From Bradyrhizobium guangdongense (GTDB taxonomy: Bacteria; Pseudomonadota; Alphaproteobacteria; Rhizobiales; Xanthobacteraceae): DNA of 64,000 nt. This document shows, piece by piece, positions 1 to 8,106 of this stretch. A model generated the notes under the pieces. That model did no database searches. It saw only the letters and a program-made list of their open reading frames with translations, and had not been told where the DNA came from. The position numbers were made by a program, and so were the translations under genes. Position 1 is the first letter of the stretch; each line of letters begins with the position of its first letter. The stretch covers positions 806,001 through 870,000 of the forward strand of contig NZ_CP030051.1 of NCBI RefSeq assembly GCF_004114975.1. Reading direction: 5' to 3'.

Positions 1-131
1 TTGAGGCCATTGGCACGCGCCGCCTCCAGATGTGCGCCGCGCATCACGCACGAAACTTCATGACCGGCGCGTGCCAGCCGTACCGCAAGATGGCTGCCGA
101 CGGCGCCCGCGCCGAAAATGCAGATGCGCAT
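1..131 (-). CDS. ketopantoate reductase family protein (PanE/ApbA-like), N-terminal fragment
   Basis: Only the first 43 codons lie in the window; the gene runs off the left edge. The start MRICIFGAGAVGSHLAVRLA is a Rossmann nucleotide-binding beta-alpha-beta unit with GAGAVG, typical of 2-dehydropantoate 2-reductases (NADPH-dependent reduction of ketopantoate in pantothenate synthesis). Many soil bacteria carry several paralogues of unknown substrate, so the pantothenate role is not assured. The gene is divergent from the enoyl-CoA hydratase at 287, with about 155 bp between them that holds both promoters; I recognise no specific operator there. Confidence 0.75.
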   Translation of the reverse strand, partial: MRICIFGAGAVGSHLAVRLARAGHEVSCVMRGAHLEAARANGL

Positions 132-286
132 AATGATTCCGTCCCTGACCTCGAAGTGCCGCCCGGCGCCACCATGACACAAGCCGCCATGCGATGGACG
201 CGGCCGCCCCACGCCGGAAAGATATGGATCAAGGCGTGCGGGCTCGGCCATAGTGCACGGCCAACAAACGACCGGAGGGATCGCCG

Positions 287-1090
287 ATGACTGCCAACCC
301 TGTGCTGTGGAGCCTCGATGAGCGTGGGGTTGCGACCGTCACGTTGAACCGGCCGGAGGTCAACAATGCCTACGACGGTGCCCTGATCGCGGGCGTGCTC
401 GCGGCCATGGACGAGCTTGGGAAGAAGCCGAATCTTCGCGTCGTCGTGCTCAGGGGCAACGGCAGGCATTTTCAGGCCGGCGCCGATCTCAAATGGATCA
501 ACGGTGTGCGGCCGCAATCGCCCGAGGCCAACGAGGCGGCCTCGCGCGCGACGTTCGAGGCCGTGCAGCGGCTCAACACGCTGCCGATCCCGACCGTGGC
601 CCTGGTGCAGGGCGGCTGCTTCGGCGGCGGCACCGGCGTGATCGCCGCCTGCGATGTCGTGATCGCCGCCGACAACGCGCTGTTCTCCATTACCGAGGTG
701 CGTTGGGGCCTGACCGCGGCGATCATCATTCCGCAGCTCTGCGATGCCATTAGTGTTCGGCAAGTCCGCCGTTATGCGCTGACAGGCGAGCGTTTCGGCG
801 CCGAGGACGCCCGCCGCATCGGCCTCGTCCACGACGTCGTGCCGCTGGCTGATCTCGATGCCGCGGGCGCCAAGCTGGTCGAGCAACTGCTCTCCAACGG
901 CCCGGAGGCGATGGCCGAGACCAAGCGTCTGGCGCTGGAGAGCTCGTTCGGCGGAATGGCGGTGGATGATGCCGCCTACGCGCGGCTCATTCAGCTGCAT
1001 TCGCTCAAGCGCCAGAGCGCCGAGGCGGCGGAGGGATTGGCGTCGTTTGCCGAGAAGCGCGCGGCCAAGTGGGGCGGCGGAAAGGACTGA
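287..1090 (+). CDS. enoyl-CoA hydratase/isomerase family protein
   Basis: 267 aa, the normal length for a crotonase-fold enzyme. Residues around 55-68 (GNGRHFQAGADLKWI) form the first oxyanion-hole segment. The segment QGGCFGGGTGVIAACDVVIA followed by FSITEVRWGL carries the second oxyanion glycines and one acidic residue (Glu of TEV). The other catalytic Glu of classical enoyl-CoA hydratase is replaced by a small residue, as in some specialised members. The best fit is the methylglutaconyl/isohexenylglutaconyl-CoA hydratase side of the family, but this is a guess from motif resemblance. It would act in the cytoplasm on an acyl-CoA thioester. It is a lone gene, followed by a palindromic repeat and a convergent LysR gene, so context does not name its pathway. 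Confidence 0.85.
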   Translation: MTANPVLWSLDERGVATVTLNRPEVNNAYDGALIAGVLAAMDELGKKPNLRVVVLRGNGRHFQAGADLKWINGVRPQSPEANEAASRATFEAVQRLNTLPIPTVALVQGGCFGGGTGVIAACDVVIAADNALFSITEVRWGLTAAIIIPQLCDAISVRQVRRYALTGERFGAEDARRIGLVHDVVPLADLDAAGAKLVEQLLSNGPEAMAETKRLALESSFGGMAVDDAAYARLIQLHSLKRQSAEAAEGLASFAEKRAAKWGGGKD

Positions 1091-1112
1091 GCGCTCGCCG
1101 CTCAGTAGGCGC

Positions 1113-1180
1113 GCAGCCCGGATGGAGCGAAAGCGCAATCTGGAGGCTCCCCGCATTCCGCTGCGCTTCATGCGGGCTAC
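1113..1180. repeat. dispersed GC-rich palindromic repeat
   Basis: The left arm starting GCAGCCCGGATGGAGCG and the right arm ending TGCGGGCTAC pair imperfectly over about 26 bp. The element lies between the convergent enoyl-CoA hydratase and LysR genes. I recall this sequence type as a common intergenic palindrome of Bradyrhizobium genomes. It may also serve as a bidirectional terminator. Confidence 0.6.
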
Positions 1181-1191
1181 GGCATCCCAAT

Positions 1192-2076
1192 TCACAGCGA
1201 CGGCGCGAGCGACGTCTTCAGCAAAGTCAGCAGCGCCTGCACCGCGGCGGCATTGCGCCGCCGCTCGGGGATGGCGGCCTTGACCCACAACTCCGGAATT
1301 GGAAAGTCGCGCAGCACCTGTTTCAGCGTGCCGTCGCGCAGCGCGGCCGCAACGAGATAATGCGAGATCAGCGTGATGCCGTTGCCGGCGATCGCGCTGC
1401 GCGCCAGCACATGTCCTTCGTTCGACGACAGCAGCGGACTGACCTGGATGCTGATGCGGCCGCGCGGTCCGTCAAACACCCATTCGGGGCCAGTCGGCAT
1501 GAAGCTGAGACAGCGATGCTCGACGAGGTCGCGCGGATGTTTGGGCGTGCCGTGCTTCTTCAAATAGGCCGGCGAGGCGCAAAGCAGCCGTTTCAACGGG
1601 ACCAGCGGCTCGTCGACCACGCCGCCGAAGGCATGGGGGAAGGCGCCGATTGCGATGTCGAATCCCTCAGTGACGGGGTCGACCGGGCGGTCGATCAGCA
1701 CGATCTCGAGCTTCAGCCGCGGGTTCTGCGTCTGGAACGCACTGAAGGCATCCGCGAGCCGCGCCACCGTCAAGGAGGTTGGCGCCTTGATGCGGAGATG
1801 ATCGACAAGATCGTGGCCCTTCTCGCCCATGCGCGACAAGAGATCGGTCGCGTCAGCGACGACGCCGCGCGCGCGATGGACGTAACGCTGCCCGGCCTCG
1901 GTCAGCCGCAATTGCCGGGTTGAGCGGTGGAACAGCGGCGTGCCGATCCGCGCCTCCAGCTGCGTGACGCGTTTCGCCACCACCGAGGTCGAGACATTGA
2001 GTTTTCGTGCGGCCGCGGAGAAGCCAGCCGCGTCCGCTGTGGCGAGGAAGGCCTGAAGGTTCACCAGGACGTCCAT
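1192..2076 (-). CDS. LysR-family transcriptional regulator
   Basis: 294 aa, standard LTTR size. The N-terminal winged helix-turn-helix spans about residues 5-62 (GFSAAARKLNVSTSVVAKRV, then GTPLFHRSTRQLRLTEAG). The remainder is the periplasmic-binding-like co-inducer domain, which includes the CLSFMPTGPEWVF-type stretch common in this family. It is divergent from the FAD oxidoreductase/ABC operon that starts at 2187, with 110 bp between, so it probably controls that operon and itself. The inducer is unknown; an organic acid or aromatic imported by the neighbouring ABC system is plausible. Confidence 0.9.
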   Translation of the reverse strand: MDVLVNLQAFLATADAAGFSAAARKLNVSTSVVAKRVTQLEARIGTPLFHRSTRQLRLTEAGQRYVHRARGVVADATDLLSRMGEKGHDLVDHLRIKAPTSLTVARLADAFSAFQTQNPRLKLEIVLIDRPVDPVTEGFDIAIGAFPHAFGGVVDEPLVPLKRLLCASPAYLKKHGTPKHPRDLVEHRCLSFMPTGPEWVFDGPRGRISIQVSPLLSSNEGHVLARSAIAGNGITLISHYLVAAALRDGTLKQVLRDFPIPELWVKAAIPERRRNAAAVQALLTLLKTSLAPSL

Positions 2077-2186
2077 GTCGACCCTTCTCGATTCGTGAAA
2101 GCTGATCGCATATTTTGATGGATTGTAGGCCGTCTCGCGTTAATTCATAGTCGTTCTCAAGCAAAGGATTTTGGGAAGGACGCGCG
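2077..2186. promoter_or_regulatory. divergent LysR/operon promoter region with a T-N11-A candidate
   Basis: This is the 110-bp spacer between the LysR gene and the 2187 operon. At 2085-2099 the sequence TTCTCGATTCGTGAA has dyad arms TTC/GAA with a T-N11-A core, the usual LTTR contact pattern, and lies immediately upstream of the LysR start. The dyad is short, so it is only a candidate. An AGGATTTTGGGAAGG stretch precedes the ATG at 2187 and contains the ribosome-binding site. Confidence 0.35.
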
Positions 2187-3551
2187 ATGCGGGTCACGGT
2201 GATCGAAGAACCGGCACGTCAGGTGCCGCTCTATGGCGAATACGAAGTCGTGGTCCTCGGCGGCGGCCCGGCAGGCATTGTCGCCGCAGCTTCAGCCGCG
2301 CGCGCCGGTCGCAAGACGCTGCTGATCGAGCGCTACGGTTTTCTCGGTGGCATGGGCACCGCGGCCGGCGTCACCAATTTCTGTGGCCTGCATGGCAATG
2401 TCTACGGCGAGGCCGTCAGGCTGGTGCAGGGCATGGCCTCCGACCTGCTGGCGCGGATCGATCATCTGAACGGCCTCAACGCGCCGCATCTGATCCTCGG
2501 CAAGGTCTTTGCCCAGGCCTACGACACCGCCGCCTACAAGATCGCGGCCGACGAATTGCTCGCCAGCCACAAGGTCAACATCCTCTTCCACACCCTCGGC
2601 GCCGGCGTCGTGATGGGCGCAGACCGCCGCATCGACGCGCTGCTGGTCGAGACCAAGGCGGGCCGGCAGGCGGTGCGCTCGGAGATCTTCATCGACTGCT
2701 CCGGTGACGGCGATCTCGCGGTCTGGGCCGGCGCGCCGTTCGAGATCGGTGACGCGCACGGTCATCCGCTGTATCCGTCGATGATGCTGCGCCTCAATGG
2801 CATCGATCCTGAGAAGGCGGGCGAGGCTTGGCGGACCATCCCGCAGCTGATGGAAAAGGCGACTGCGGCCGGCACGCACAATTTCCCGCGCAAGAGCGCG
2901 ATCGTGCGGCCGCAAAAATCCGGCATCGAATGGCGGGTGAACTTCACGCAGGTGGCGCGAGAGGATGGCCACGCCATCAATGGCGTCGAGCCTGACGATC
3001 TCACCCGCGGTGAGATCGAGGGCCGCAAGCAGGCGCTCGCCGCGTTCGAATTCCTGCGCACCGTGCCGGGCTTCGAAAAGTCCTACATCGTCGACCTGCC
3101 GCCGCAGCTCGGCATCCGCGAGACCCGCCGCATCAAGGGCGGCTACCAGCTCAGCGGCGAGGACGTGCTCGGCTGCGCTTCGTTCGAGGATTCGATCGGC
3201 GTCAATGGCTGGCCGATCGAAGCCCATGTGCCCGGCGACGTCGTCTTCACCTTTCCGCCGATCCCGGAATCGCGCGGCTATAACGAGCTGCCGTACCGGA
3301 TGCTGGTGCCCGAAGGCGTCGACAATCTCCTCGTCGCCGGCCGCTGCGCCTCGATGACCCATGAGGGCCAGTCCGCGGCGCGGGTGTCCGGTGCCTGTTT
3401 CGTGATGGGCGAGGCCGCCGGTTCCGCCGCCGCGCTGGCGCTCGCCGGAAACCGGATTCCACGCGAAATCCCCATTGAAAAATTGCAGGAAACGTTGAAA
3501 CAACAGGGCGCCTTCATCGGGCGGGATCAGCCCGTGCCAAAGGGCTTGTAA
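2187..3551 (+). CDS. FAD-dependent oxidoreductase (FAD_oxidored, PF12831-like)
   Basis: 454 aa. The N-terminal FAD-binding Rossmann motif VVVLGGGPAGIVAAASAARA lies at about residues 21-40, followed by ERYGFLGGMGTAAGVTNFCG, a typical feature of the 'FAD-dependent oxidoreductase' family that contains many uncharacterised dehydrogenases. The C-terminal NLLVAGRCASMTHEGQSAARV segment closes the FAD site. No signal peptide is visible. It is the first gene of an apparent operon with an ABC importer (34 bp to the binding protein), which suggests it oxidises the imported compound or a derivative. The substrate cannot be read from the sequence. Confidence 0.8.
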   Translation: MRVTVIEEPARQVPLYGEYEVVVLGGGPAGIVAAASAARAGRKTLLIERYGFLGGMGTAAGVTNFCGLHGNVYGEAVRLVQGMASDLLARIDHLNGLNAPHLILGKVFAQAYDTAAYKIAADELLASHKVNILFHTLGAGVVMGADRRIDALLVETKAGRQAVRSEIFIDCSGDGDLAVWAGAPFEIGDAHGHPLYPSMMLRLNGIDPEKAGEAWRTIPQLMEKATAAGTHNFPRKSAIVRPQKSGIEWRVNFTQVAREDGHAINGVEPDDLTRGEIEGRKQALAAFEFLRTVPGFEKSYIVDLPPQLGIRETRRIKGGYQLSGEDVLGCASFEDSIGVNGWPIEAHVPGDVVFTFPPIPESRGYNELPYRMLVPEGVDNLLVAGRCASMTHEGQSAARVSGACFVMGEAAGSAAALALAGNRIPREIPIEKLQETLKQQGAFIGRDQPVPKGL

Positions 3552-3585
3552 GCGGACTGCAAGAAGAACCATTGGAGGGAGCGGG

Positions 3586-4590
3586 ATGATCGGGATTGCG
3601 CGGCTCGCGGTTGCCGGCCTTTTGGCAATGATGGCGATGGGCACGGCGAGGGCCGAAGACGCACTGAAGGCCAAGGTCGGCGTGCTCCGCCTGTCGTCGT
3701 CCGCGCCTGTCTTCATCGCGCAGGACAAGGGCTATTTTCGCGAGGCCGGTCTCGACATCGAGCTGAAATTCTTCGACGCGGCGCAGCCGATCGCAGTCGC
3801 CACCACGTCGGGCGATGTCGATTTCGGCGTCACGGCCTTCACTGCCGGCCTCTACAATCTCGCCGGCAAGGGCGTGCTGAAGGTGATCGGCGGCATGAGC
3901 CGCGAGAAGCCTGGCTATCCCCTGATCGGCTATTTCGCCAGCAACAACGCCTACGCCACCGGCCTGAAGACGCCGAAGGATCTCGCCGGCAAGCGCATTG
4001 CGATGACCCAGGTCGGCTCGTCCTTCCATTATTCGCTCGGCCTGCTCGCCGACAAATACGGCTTCAAGCTTTCGGACGTGAAGATCGTTCCGCTGCAATC
4101 ATTGTCGAACGCAGCCGCTGCGCTGAAGGGCGAGACCGTCGATGCGGCGCTACTGCCGATCTCGACGGCGCGAAAGCTGATGGATGATGGCGGCGCGAAA
4201 TTCCTGGGCTGGGTCGGCGACGAGACGCCCTGGCAGCTGGGCGCGGTGTTCGCCTCGCCGAAGACGCTGACCAACAAGGCGCTGGTGACGAAATTCCTCG
4301 GCGTCCTCGCGAAAGCCGACCGCGAATATCACGACGTGATCCTGGCGTCGATGAAGGATGGCATCGCCCCGATCAACGACAAGACAAAACCGCTGCTCGA
4401 GATCATCGCGAAGTACACTAATCTGCCGGTGGAGCAGGTGGTCGGCAATTGCGCCTATATCGATCCGGACGGCAAGCTCGACGTCAAGAACGTCGACAAT
4501 CAGATCAAATGGCTCCAGGAGCAGGGTTTTGCCGACAAGGGCTTTGACGCTGATACGATCATCGCCAAGGACTATGTGAAGGCGGATTGA
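3586..4590 (+). CDS. ABC transporter substrate-binding protein (NitT/TauT, NMT1/THI5-like family)
   Basis: 334 aa. A signal peptide of about 23 residues ends GTARA before EDALKAKVGV. The mature start KVGVLRLSSSAPVFIAQDKGYF is the classic opening of SsuA/THI5-like binding proteins, which deliver sulfonates, nitrate, pyrimidine precursors or aromatic acids to a permease/ATPase pair. It is preceded by a good GGAGG-type ribosome-binding site. The genes for its ATPase (4625) and permease (5391) follow directly, giving a complete importer. The ligand is unknown; the proximity of a gentisate/salicylyl-CoA cluster makes an aromatic acid possible but not shown. Confidence 0.88.
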   Translation: MIGIARLAVAGLLAMMAMGTARAEDALKAKVGVLRLSSSAPVFIAQDKGYFREAGLDIELKFFDAAQPIAVATTSGDVDFGVTAFTAGLYNLAGKGVLKVIGGMSREKPGYPLIGYFASNNAYATGLKTPKDLAGKRIAMTQVGSSFHYSLGLLADKYGFKLSDVKIVPLQSLSNAAAALKGETVDAALLPISTARKLMDDGGAKFLGWVGDETPWQLGAVFASPKTLTNKALVTKFLGVLAKADREYHDVILASMKDGIAPINDKTKPLLEIIAKYTNLPVEQVVGNCAYIDPDGKLDVKNVDNQIKWLQEQGFADKGFDADTIIAKDYVKAD

Positions 4591-4624
4591 TGCACCAGGC
4601 CGGGACGACACTGAGGCCGCATTC

Positions 4625-5398
4625 ATGGACCTGATCGCCAACCACATCTCGCACCATTTCGGCGATCTTGCCGTGCTCGACGACGTCTCCTTCACGGTGA
4701 ACGCCGGCGAGGTGGTGGCGATCGTCGGGCCCTCCGGCTGCGGCAAGAGCACGCTGCTGTCGATCCTCGGCGGGTTGTTGCAACCGACGTCGGGCGCGCC
4801 CGAGCTGCGCGGCGCGCCGCCGGCGGACAGTCTCAATCCTTTGACTTTCGTGTTCCAGGATTTTGCGCTGCTGCCCTGGGCCACCGTCGAGGAGAACGTC
4901 GAATTCCCGCTACTGCACACCCGGCTTTCGACCGCGCAGCGCCGCGCGCTGGTCGAGGATGCCCTGCGCCGCACGGGACTGACCGATTTTCGCGCGACCT
5001 ATCCAAAACAGCTCTCCGGCGGCATGCGCCAGCGCGTCGGGATCTCGCGCGCGCTTGCGGTCAAGCCTGCGATCCTGCTGATGGACGAGCCGCTGTCGGC
5101 GCTGGATTCGCAGACCCGCGAGTTGTTGATGGAGGATTTCGTCGGCCTGCTCGCTGACGGCGGCATGGGCGCGGTCTATGTCACCCACAATCTCGAAGAG
5201 GCGGCGCGCCTCGCCGATCGCATCGTGGTGCTGTCGCGCCGGCCCGGGCGCATCCGCGAGGTCGTCAGCGTGCCGATGACGCGTGCCGAGCGCGGCGAGG
5301 CGGCGGCGCGCGAAAAGCTGCTGGCGCTGCAAAATCAGATCTGGTCCCTGATCCGCAACGAGGCGATCGATGCCGAACGCGAGGTTCAGCATGCTTGA
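4625..5398 (+). CDS. ABC transporter ATP-binding protein (NitT/TauT family)
   Basis: 257 aa cytoplasmic ATPase. It shows Walker A GPSGCGKST near residue 38, the Q-loop FQDFALLPW, the signature LSGGMRQRVGISRA, Walker B ILLMDEPLSALD and the switch VTHN, so all catalytic elements are intact. It resembles SsuB/TauB. It lies 34 bp after the binding-protein gene and overlaps the permease start by 8 bp, indicating translational coupling within one importer operon. Confidence 0.92.
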   Translation: MDLIANHISHHFGDLAVLDDVSFTVNAGEVVAIVGPSGCGKSTLLSILGGLLQPTSGAPELRGAPPADSLNPLTFVFQDFALLPWATVEENVEFPLLHTRLSTAQRRALVEDALRRTGLTDFRATYPKQLSGGMRQRVGISRALAVKPAILLMDEPLSALDSQTRELLMEDFVGLLADGGMGAVYVTHNLEEAARLADRIVVLSRRPGRIREVVSVPMTRAERGEAAAREKLLALQNQIWSLIRNEAIDAEREVQHA

Positions 5399-6209
5399 TC
5401 GCGCGGGTCTGTCGGCCAAGGACGAGACGACGCGGCGCGTCCGCTTCCGCGGCGCCGGCTTCGTGCCCGCATCGAGCCGGTTCGGCGGCTGGATCGCGCT
5501 CGCGCTGGTGATCGCGATCTGGCAGGCGGCGGGCAGCGCCAGGCTGGTCAATCCGTTGTTCCTGCCACCGCCCTCGGCGATCGTCCGGGCGATCTACGAG
5601 CTCGCGATGTCGGGCGCGCTCTGGCAGCATCTGTCGGCCTCGCTGCTGCGCATCGGCGTCGGCTGGGTGCTGGGAACGGCCGCTGGCGTCGTGGTCGGCT
5701 TTGCCATCGGTCTGTCGCGGCTGGCGCGCAGCGTCGGCATCACCTTCATCTCGGCGTTGTTCCCGATCCCGAAGATCGCGCTGCTGCCGCTTTTGATCCT
5801 CTGGCTCGGCATCGGTGAAGAGCCGAAGATCGCGACCATTGCGCTGGGCGTATTCTTCTCGACCGCGATCTCGGTCTATAGCGGCGTCGATGCGGTGCCG
5901 CGCAACCTGATCCGCATGGCGCAGAGCTTCAACGTTCCGTTCGCCACCATCGTGCGCAAGGTGATCTGGCCGGGCGCGCTGCCTGCGATCCTCGCCGGCT
6001 TCCGCATCACGGCGTCGGTCGCGCTGCTCCTCGTCGTCAGCGCCGAGATGATCGGCGCGCAATACGGCATCGGTGCCTTCGTGCTGCAGGCCGGCAATCT
6101 GATGCAGACCGATCAGCTGCTCGCCGGCGTGGTGATCCTGTCGGTGTTTGGCCTCGCGGTGGGAAAGGTGATCGGCTGGCTCGAGGTGCGGTTGTTGCAC
6201 TGGCGGTAG
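5391..6209 (+). CDS. ABC transporter permease (NitT/TauT family)
   Basis: 272 aa from the ATG at 5391; another ATG 21 bp upstream is less likely because GAGG lies at the right distance before 5391. It is a hydrophobic protein with about six membrane segments. The cytoplasmic EAA loop, which docks the ATPase, is visible near IRMAQSFNVPFATIVRKVIW. It belongs to the BPD_transp_1 superfamily (SsuC/TauC-like). It completes the importer encoded with the binding protein at 3586 and the ATPase at 4625. It is the last gene of the operon and is followed by a nested inverted repeat (6229-6314) that could end transcription. Confidence 0.9.
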   Translation: MLDRAGLSAKDETTRRVRFRGAGFVPASSRFGGWIALALVIAIWQAAGSARLVNPLFLPPPSAIVRAIYELAMSGALWQHLSASLLRIGVGWVLGTAAGVVVGFAIGLSRLARSVGITFISALFPIPKIALLPLLILWLGIGEEPKIATIALGVFFSTAISVYSGVDAVPRNLIRMAQSFNVPFATIVRKVIWPGALPAILAGFRITASVALLLVVSAEMIGAQYGIGAFVLQAGNLMQTDQLLAGVVILSVFGLAVGKVIGWLEVRLLHWR

Positions 6210-6228
6210 CCACAATCCGCGCTGCCGT

Positions 6229-6314
6229 AGGGTGGGCAAAGCGCAAACGTGCCCACCATTCGTTGATGACTCGCGACGACGTGGGCACGGCGCAAGTGCG
6301 CCTTTGCCCACCCT
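6229..6314. repeat. nested inverted repeat between convergent genes
   Basis: The outer arms AGGGTGGGCAAAGCGCA (6229-6245) and TGCGCCTTTGCCCACCCT (6297-6314) pair almost perfectly. The inner arms CGTGCCCAC (6248-6256) and GTGGGCACG (6281-6289) pair exactly. The element separates the convergent permease and gentisate dioxygenase genes, so it may act as a two-way terminator. It resembles a dispersed 'GTAGGGTGGGCAAAG' palindrome that I recall from Bradyrhizobium intergenic regions. Confidence 0.65.
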
Positions 6315-6330
6315 GCGAGACCTGCGCCTC

Positions 6331-7371
6331 TCACGCGTTGCCGCGGTCCTCGCGGAACAGATCCAGTTTCTGCTGCACCGGCCGGTCCGAGAAACTGAAC
6401 AGCACGGCATCGTCGTCCGCCTCGTGCGTCACCCGATGCCAGCTCGGCACGACGAACAGGTCGCGCGGGCCCCATTCGAAAACCGCGTCGCCGATGCGGC
6501 TGCGGCCGCGGCCCTCGATCGGGCAGAACACGGTCGCATCGGTCGAACGATAGCGCGCGGTCTTGAACCCCTTCGGCAGCAGCTGGATGAAGGTGCCGAT
6601 GGTCGGCATCGCGAAATCGCCGGTCTCGGGGTTGCTGAACTTCAGCTTCAGCCCGTGGCAGGCGTCCCACTCCTGGCTCATCCTTGCTTTCTCCAGCGCC
6701 TCGCGGGTGTAGCTGTAGGGGTAGCTGAAGATCGGCGAGGTCTTGGACGTCCGCTTCACGTCGACCGGCAGCAAATTGTGGCCGTAGCGCGCAAAGCTGT
6801 CGCCGGCGGGCTTCGTGATCTTCTGCTGGTCTTCCTTGGAGCCTTCCGCGAAGGAACAGTCGAAGAACTGCACCAGCGGAATGTCGAGCCCGTCGAGCCA
6901 GAACATCGGCTCGTCGGTTTCGTTGGAATGATCGTGCCAGGTCATCGACGGCGTGATGATGAAGTCGCCCGGCTCCATCGCGGTGCGTTCGCCGTCAACC
7001 GCGGTGTACGCGCCCTTGCCTTCGAGTACGAAGCGGAGCGCCGACTGGCTGTGCCGGTGCGCGGGCGCGACGTCGCCGGGCACCACCATCTGCACACCGG
7101 CATAGAGCGAGGTCGTGATCTTGGATTGTCCGCGCAGGCCGGGGTTCTCCAGCACCAGCACGCGGCGCTCGGCTTCCTTGGCAGTGATCAGCTTGCCGGC
7201 TTCCGTCATGTAGTCGCGGATGATTTCGAACTTCCAGAGGTGCGGCCGGCAGCCGCTCTTCGGCTCCGGGGTGATCAGATCGCTCATCACCGTCCACAGC
7301 GCGGTGAGATTCTCGCCGTCGATCTTCCGGTAGAACGCCTCGCGTTCCGGCGTCTTGGTCACCGCTTCCAT
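6331..7371 (-). CDS. gtdA: gentisate 1,2-dioxygenase
   Basis: 346 aa bicupin, the usual length. It opens the ring of gentisate (2,5-dihydroxybenzoate) with O2 and Fe(II) to give maleylpyruvate, in the cytoplasm. The N-terminal cupin has the iron ligands in APAHRHSQSALRFVLEG (His 105 and 107) and in SMTWHDHSNE (His 146 and 148 region). The C-terminal cupin (about 230-330) has VFCPIEGRGRSRIGD and SWHRVTHEADDDAVLF. It is transcribed divergently from the isomerase/MarR pair and has a clear promoter at 7402-7429 with an operator-like palindrome over the -10. It is the ring-cleavage step of the 6.3-11.5 kb cluster. Confidence 0.93.
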   Translation of the reverse strand: MEAVTKTPEREAFYRKIDGENLTALWTVMSDLITPEPKSGCRPHLWKFEIIRDYMTEAGKLITAKEAERRVLVLENPGLRGQSKITTSLYAGVQMVVPGDVAPAHRHSQSALRFVLEGKGAYTAVDGERTAMEPGDFIITPSMTWHDHSNETDEPMFWLDGLDIPLVQFFDCSFAEGSKEDQQKITKPAGDSFARYGHNLLPVDVKRTSKTSPIFSYPYSYTREALEKARMSQEWDACHGLKLKFSNPETGDFAMPTIGTFIQLLPKGFKTARYRSTDATVFCPIEGRGRSRIGDAVFEWGPRDLFVVPSWHRVTHEADDDAVLFSFSDRPVQQKLDLFREDRGNA

Positions 7372-7396
7372 GGCGCGTCTCCTGCTCGTTTCTAAT

Positions 7397-7429
7397 TTGA
7401 CAGTATACTTACGATCTGACTAGCGTCAA
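7397..7429 (-). promoter_or_regulatory. gtdA promoter with probable MarR operator
   Basis: Read on the minus strand, TTGACG (plus 7424-7429) and TATACT (plus 7402-7407) are separated by exactly 16 bp, a good sigma-70 promoter ending about 30 bp before the gtdA start. The -10 is embedded in the 8-bp palindrome AGTATACT (7402-7409). The plus-strand block TTGACAGTATACTTAC plus NATCT (7397-7417) recurs at 11524-11544 before the monooxygenase gene. The same spacer also drives maiA-marR in the other direction, so one operator could control both. Confidence 0.7.
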
Positions 7430-7473
7430 CGTGACGAACGACGTACAAGCAACGGGAAAACGGGAGGGTTCCG

Positions 7474-8106
7474 ATGAAGCTGCATGGCTATTTCCGCTCC
7501 AGCGCCGCCTATCGCGTGCGGATCGCGTTGAACCTGAAGGGCCTCGGTGCCGAGCACCTGCCGCACCACCTTCGCAAGGGCGAGCAATGCGCGCCAGCTT
7601 ATCTCGCCATCAACCCGCAGGGCCTGGTGCCGACACTGGAAAACGATGCGGGTGCGGTGCTGACCCAATCGGTCGCGATCATCGAATGGCTCGACGAAAC
7701 CCACCCCAGCCCGCCGCTGCTGCCGAAGGATCCGCTGCGGCGCGCCAAGGTGCGGGCGTTTGCGCTGGCGATCGCCTGCGACACCCACCCGGTACAGAAT
7801 CTGAAGGTGCTGGCACGGCTCCGCGAGCTCGGTCTGCCCGAGGAGAAGGTTCAGGACTGGGCGGCGTGGGTCAACCGCGAGGGGCTGTCGGCCTGCGAGA
7901 CACTCATCAAGGACGAGCCCGGGCCGTTCTGCTTCGGCGATGCACCGACGCTGGCCGATCTTTGCCTGGTGCCGCAGCTCGCCAACGCCCGGCGATTCGG
8001 GGTCGATGTCTCGGCCTATCCGCGCCTGCTCAAGGCAGAAGCGGCAGCCAAGGCGCTGCCGGCCTTCGCCAACGCCGCACCGGAGAAGCAGCCCGATGCC
8101 GAGTAA
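7474..8106 (+). CDS. maiA: maleylpyruvate/maleylacetoacetate isomerase (zeta-class GST)
   Basis: 210 aa. The thioredoxin-like N-terminal domain starts MKLHGYFRSSAAYRVRIALN; SSAAYRVRIAL is the zeta-class glutathione active-site signature. NPQGLVPTL and TQSVAIIEWLDE complete the GSH site. The C-terminal helical domain carries FCFGDAPTLADLCLVPQ. It performs GSH-dependent cis-trans isomerisation. Beside gentisate dioxygenase the natural substrate would be maleylpyruvate, giving fumarylpyruvate (NagL-like role), although the sequence alone cannot separate this from maleylacetoacetate isomerase. It overlaps the MarR gene by 11 bp. No fumarylpyruvate hydrolase gene lies in the window. Confidence 0.88.
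   Translation: MKLHGYFRSSAAYRVRIALNLKGLGAEHLPHHLRKGEQCAPAYLAINPQGLVPTLENDAGAVLTQSVAIIEWLDETHPSPPLLPKDPLRRAKVRAFALAIACDTHPVQNLKVLARLRELGLPEEKVQDWAAWVNREGLSACETLIKDEPGPFCFGDAPTLADLCLVPQLANARRFGVDVSAYPRLLKAEAAAKALPAFANAAPEKQPDAE

Noticed and set aside
44..1288. 414-codon minus-strand frame over the enoyl-CoA hydratase
   Set aside because: Antisense shadow; the plus-strand crotonase-fold motifs are clear and the minus translation is Arg/Ala-rich without domains.
2292..3728. 478-codon minus-strand frame
   Set aside because: It covers the FAD oxidoreductase and the start of the binding-protein gene on the other strand, with no motif of its own.
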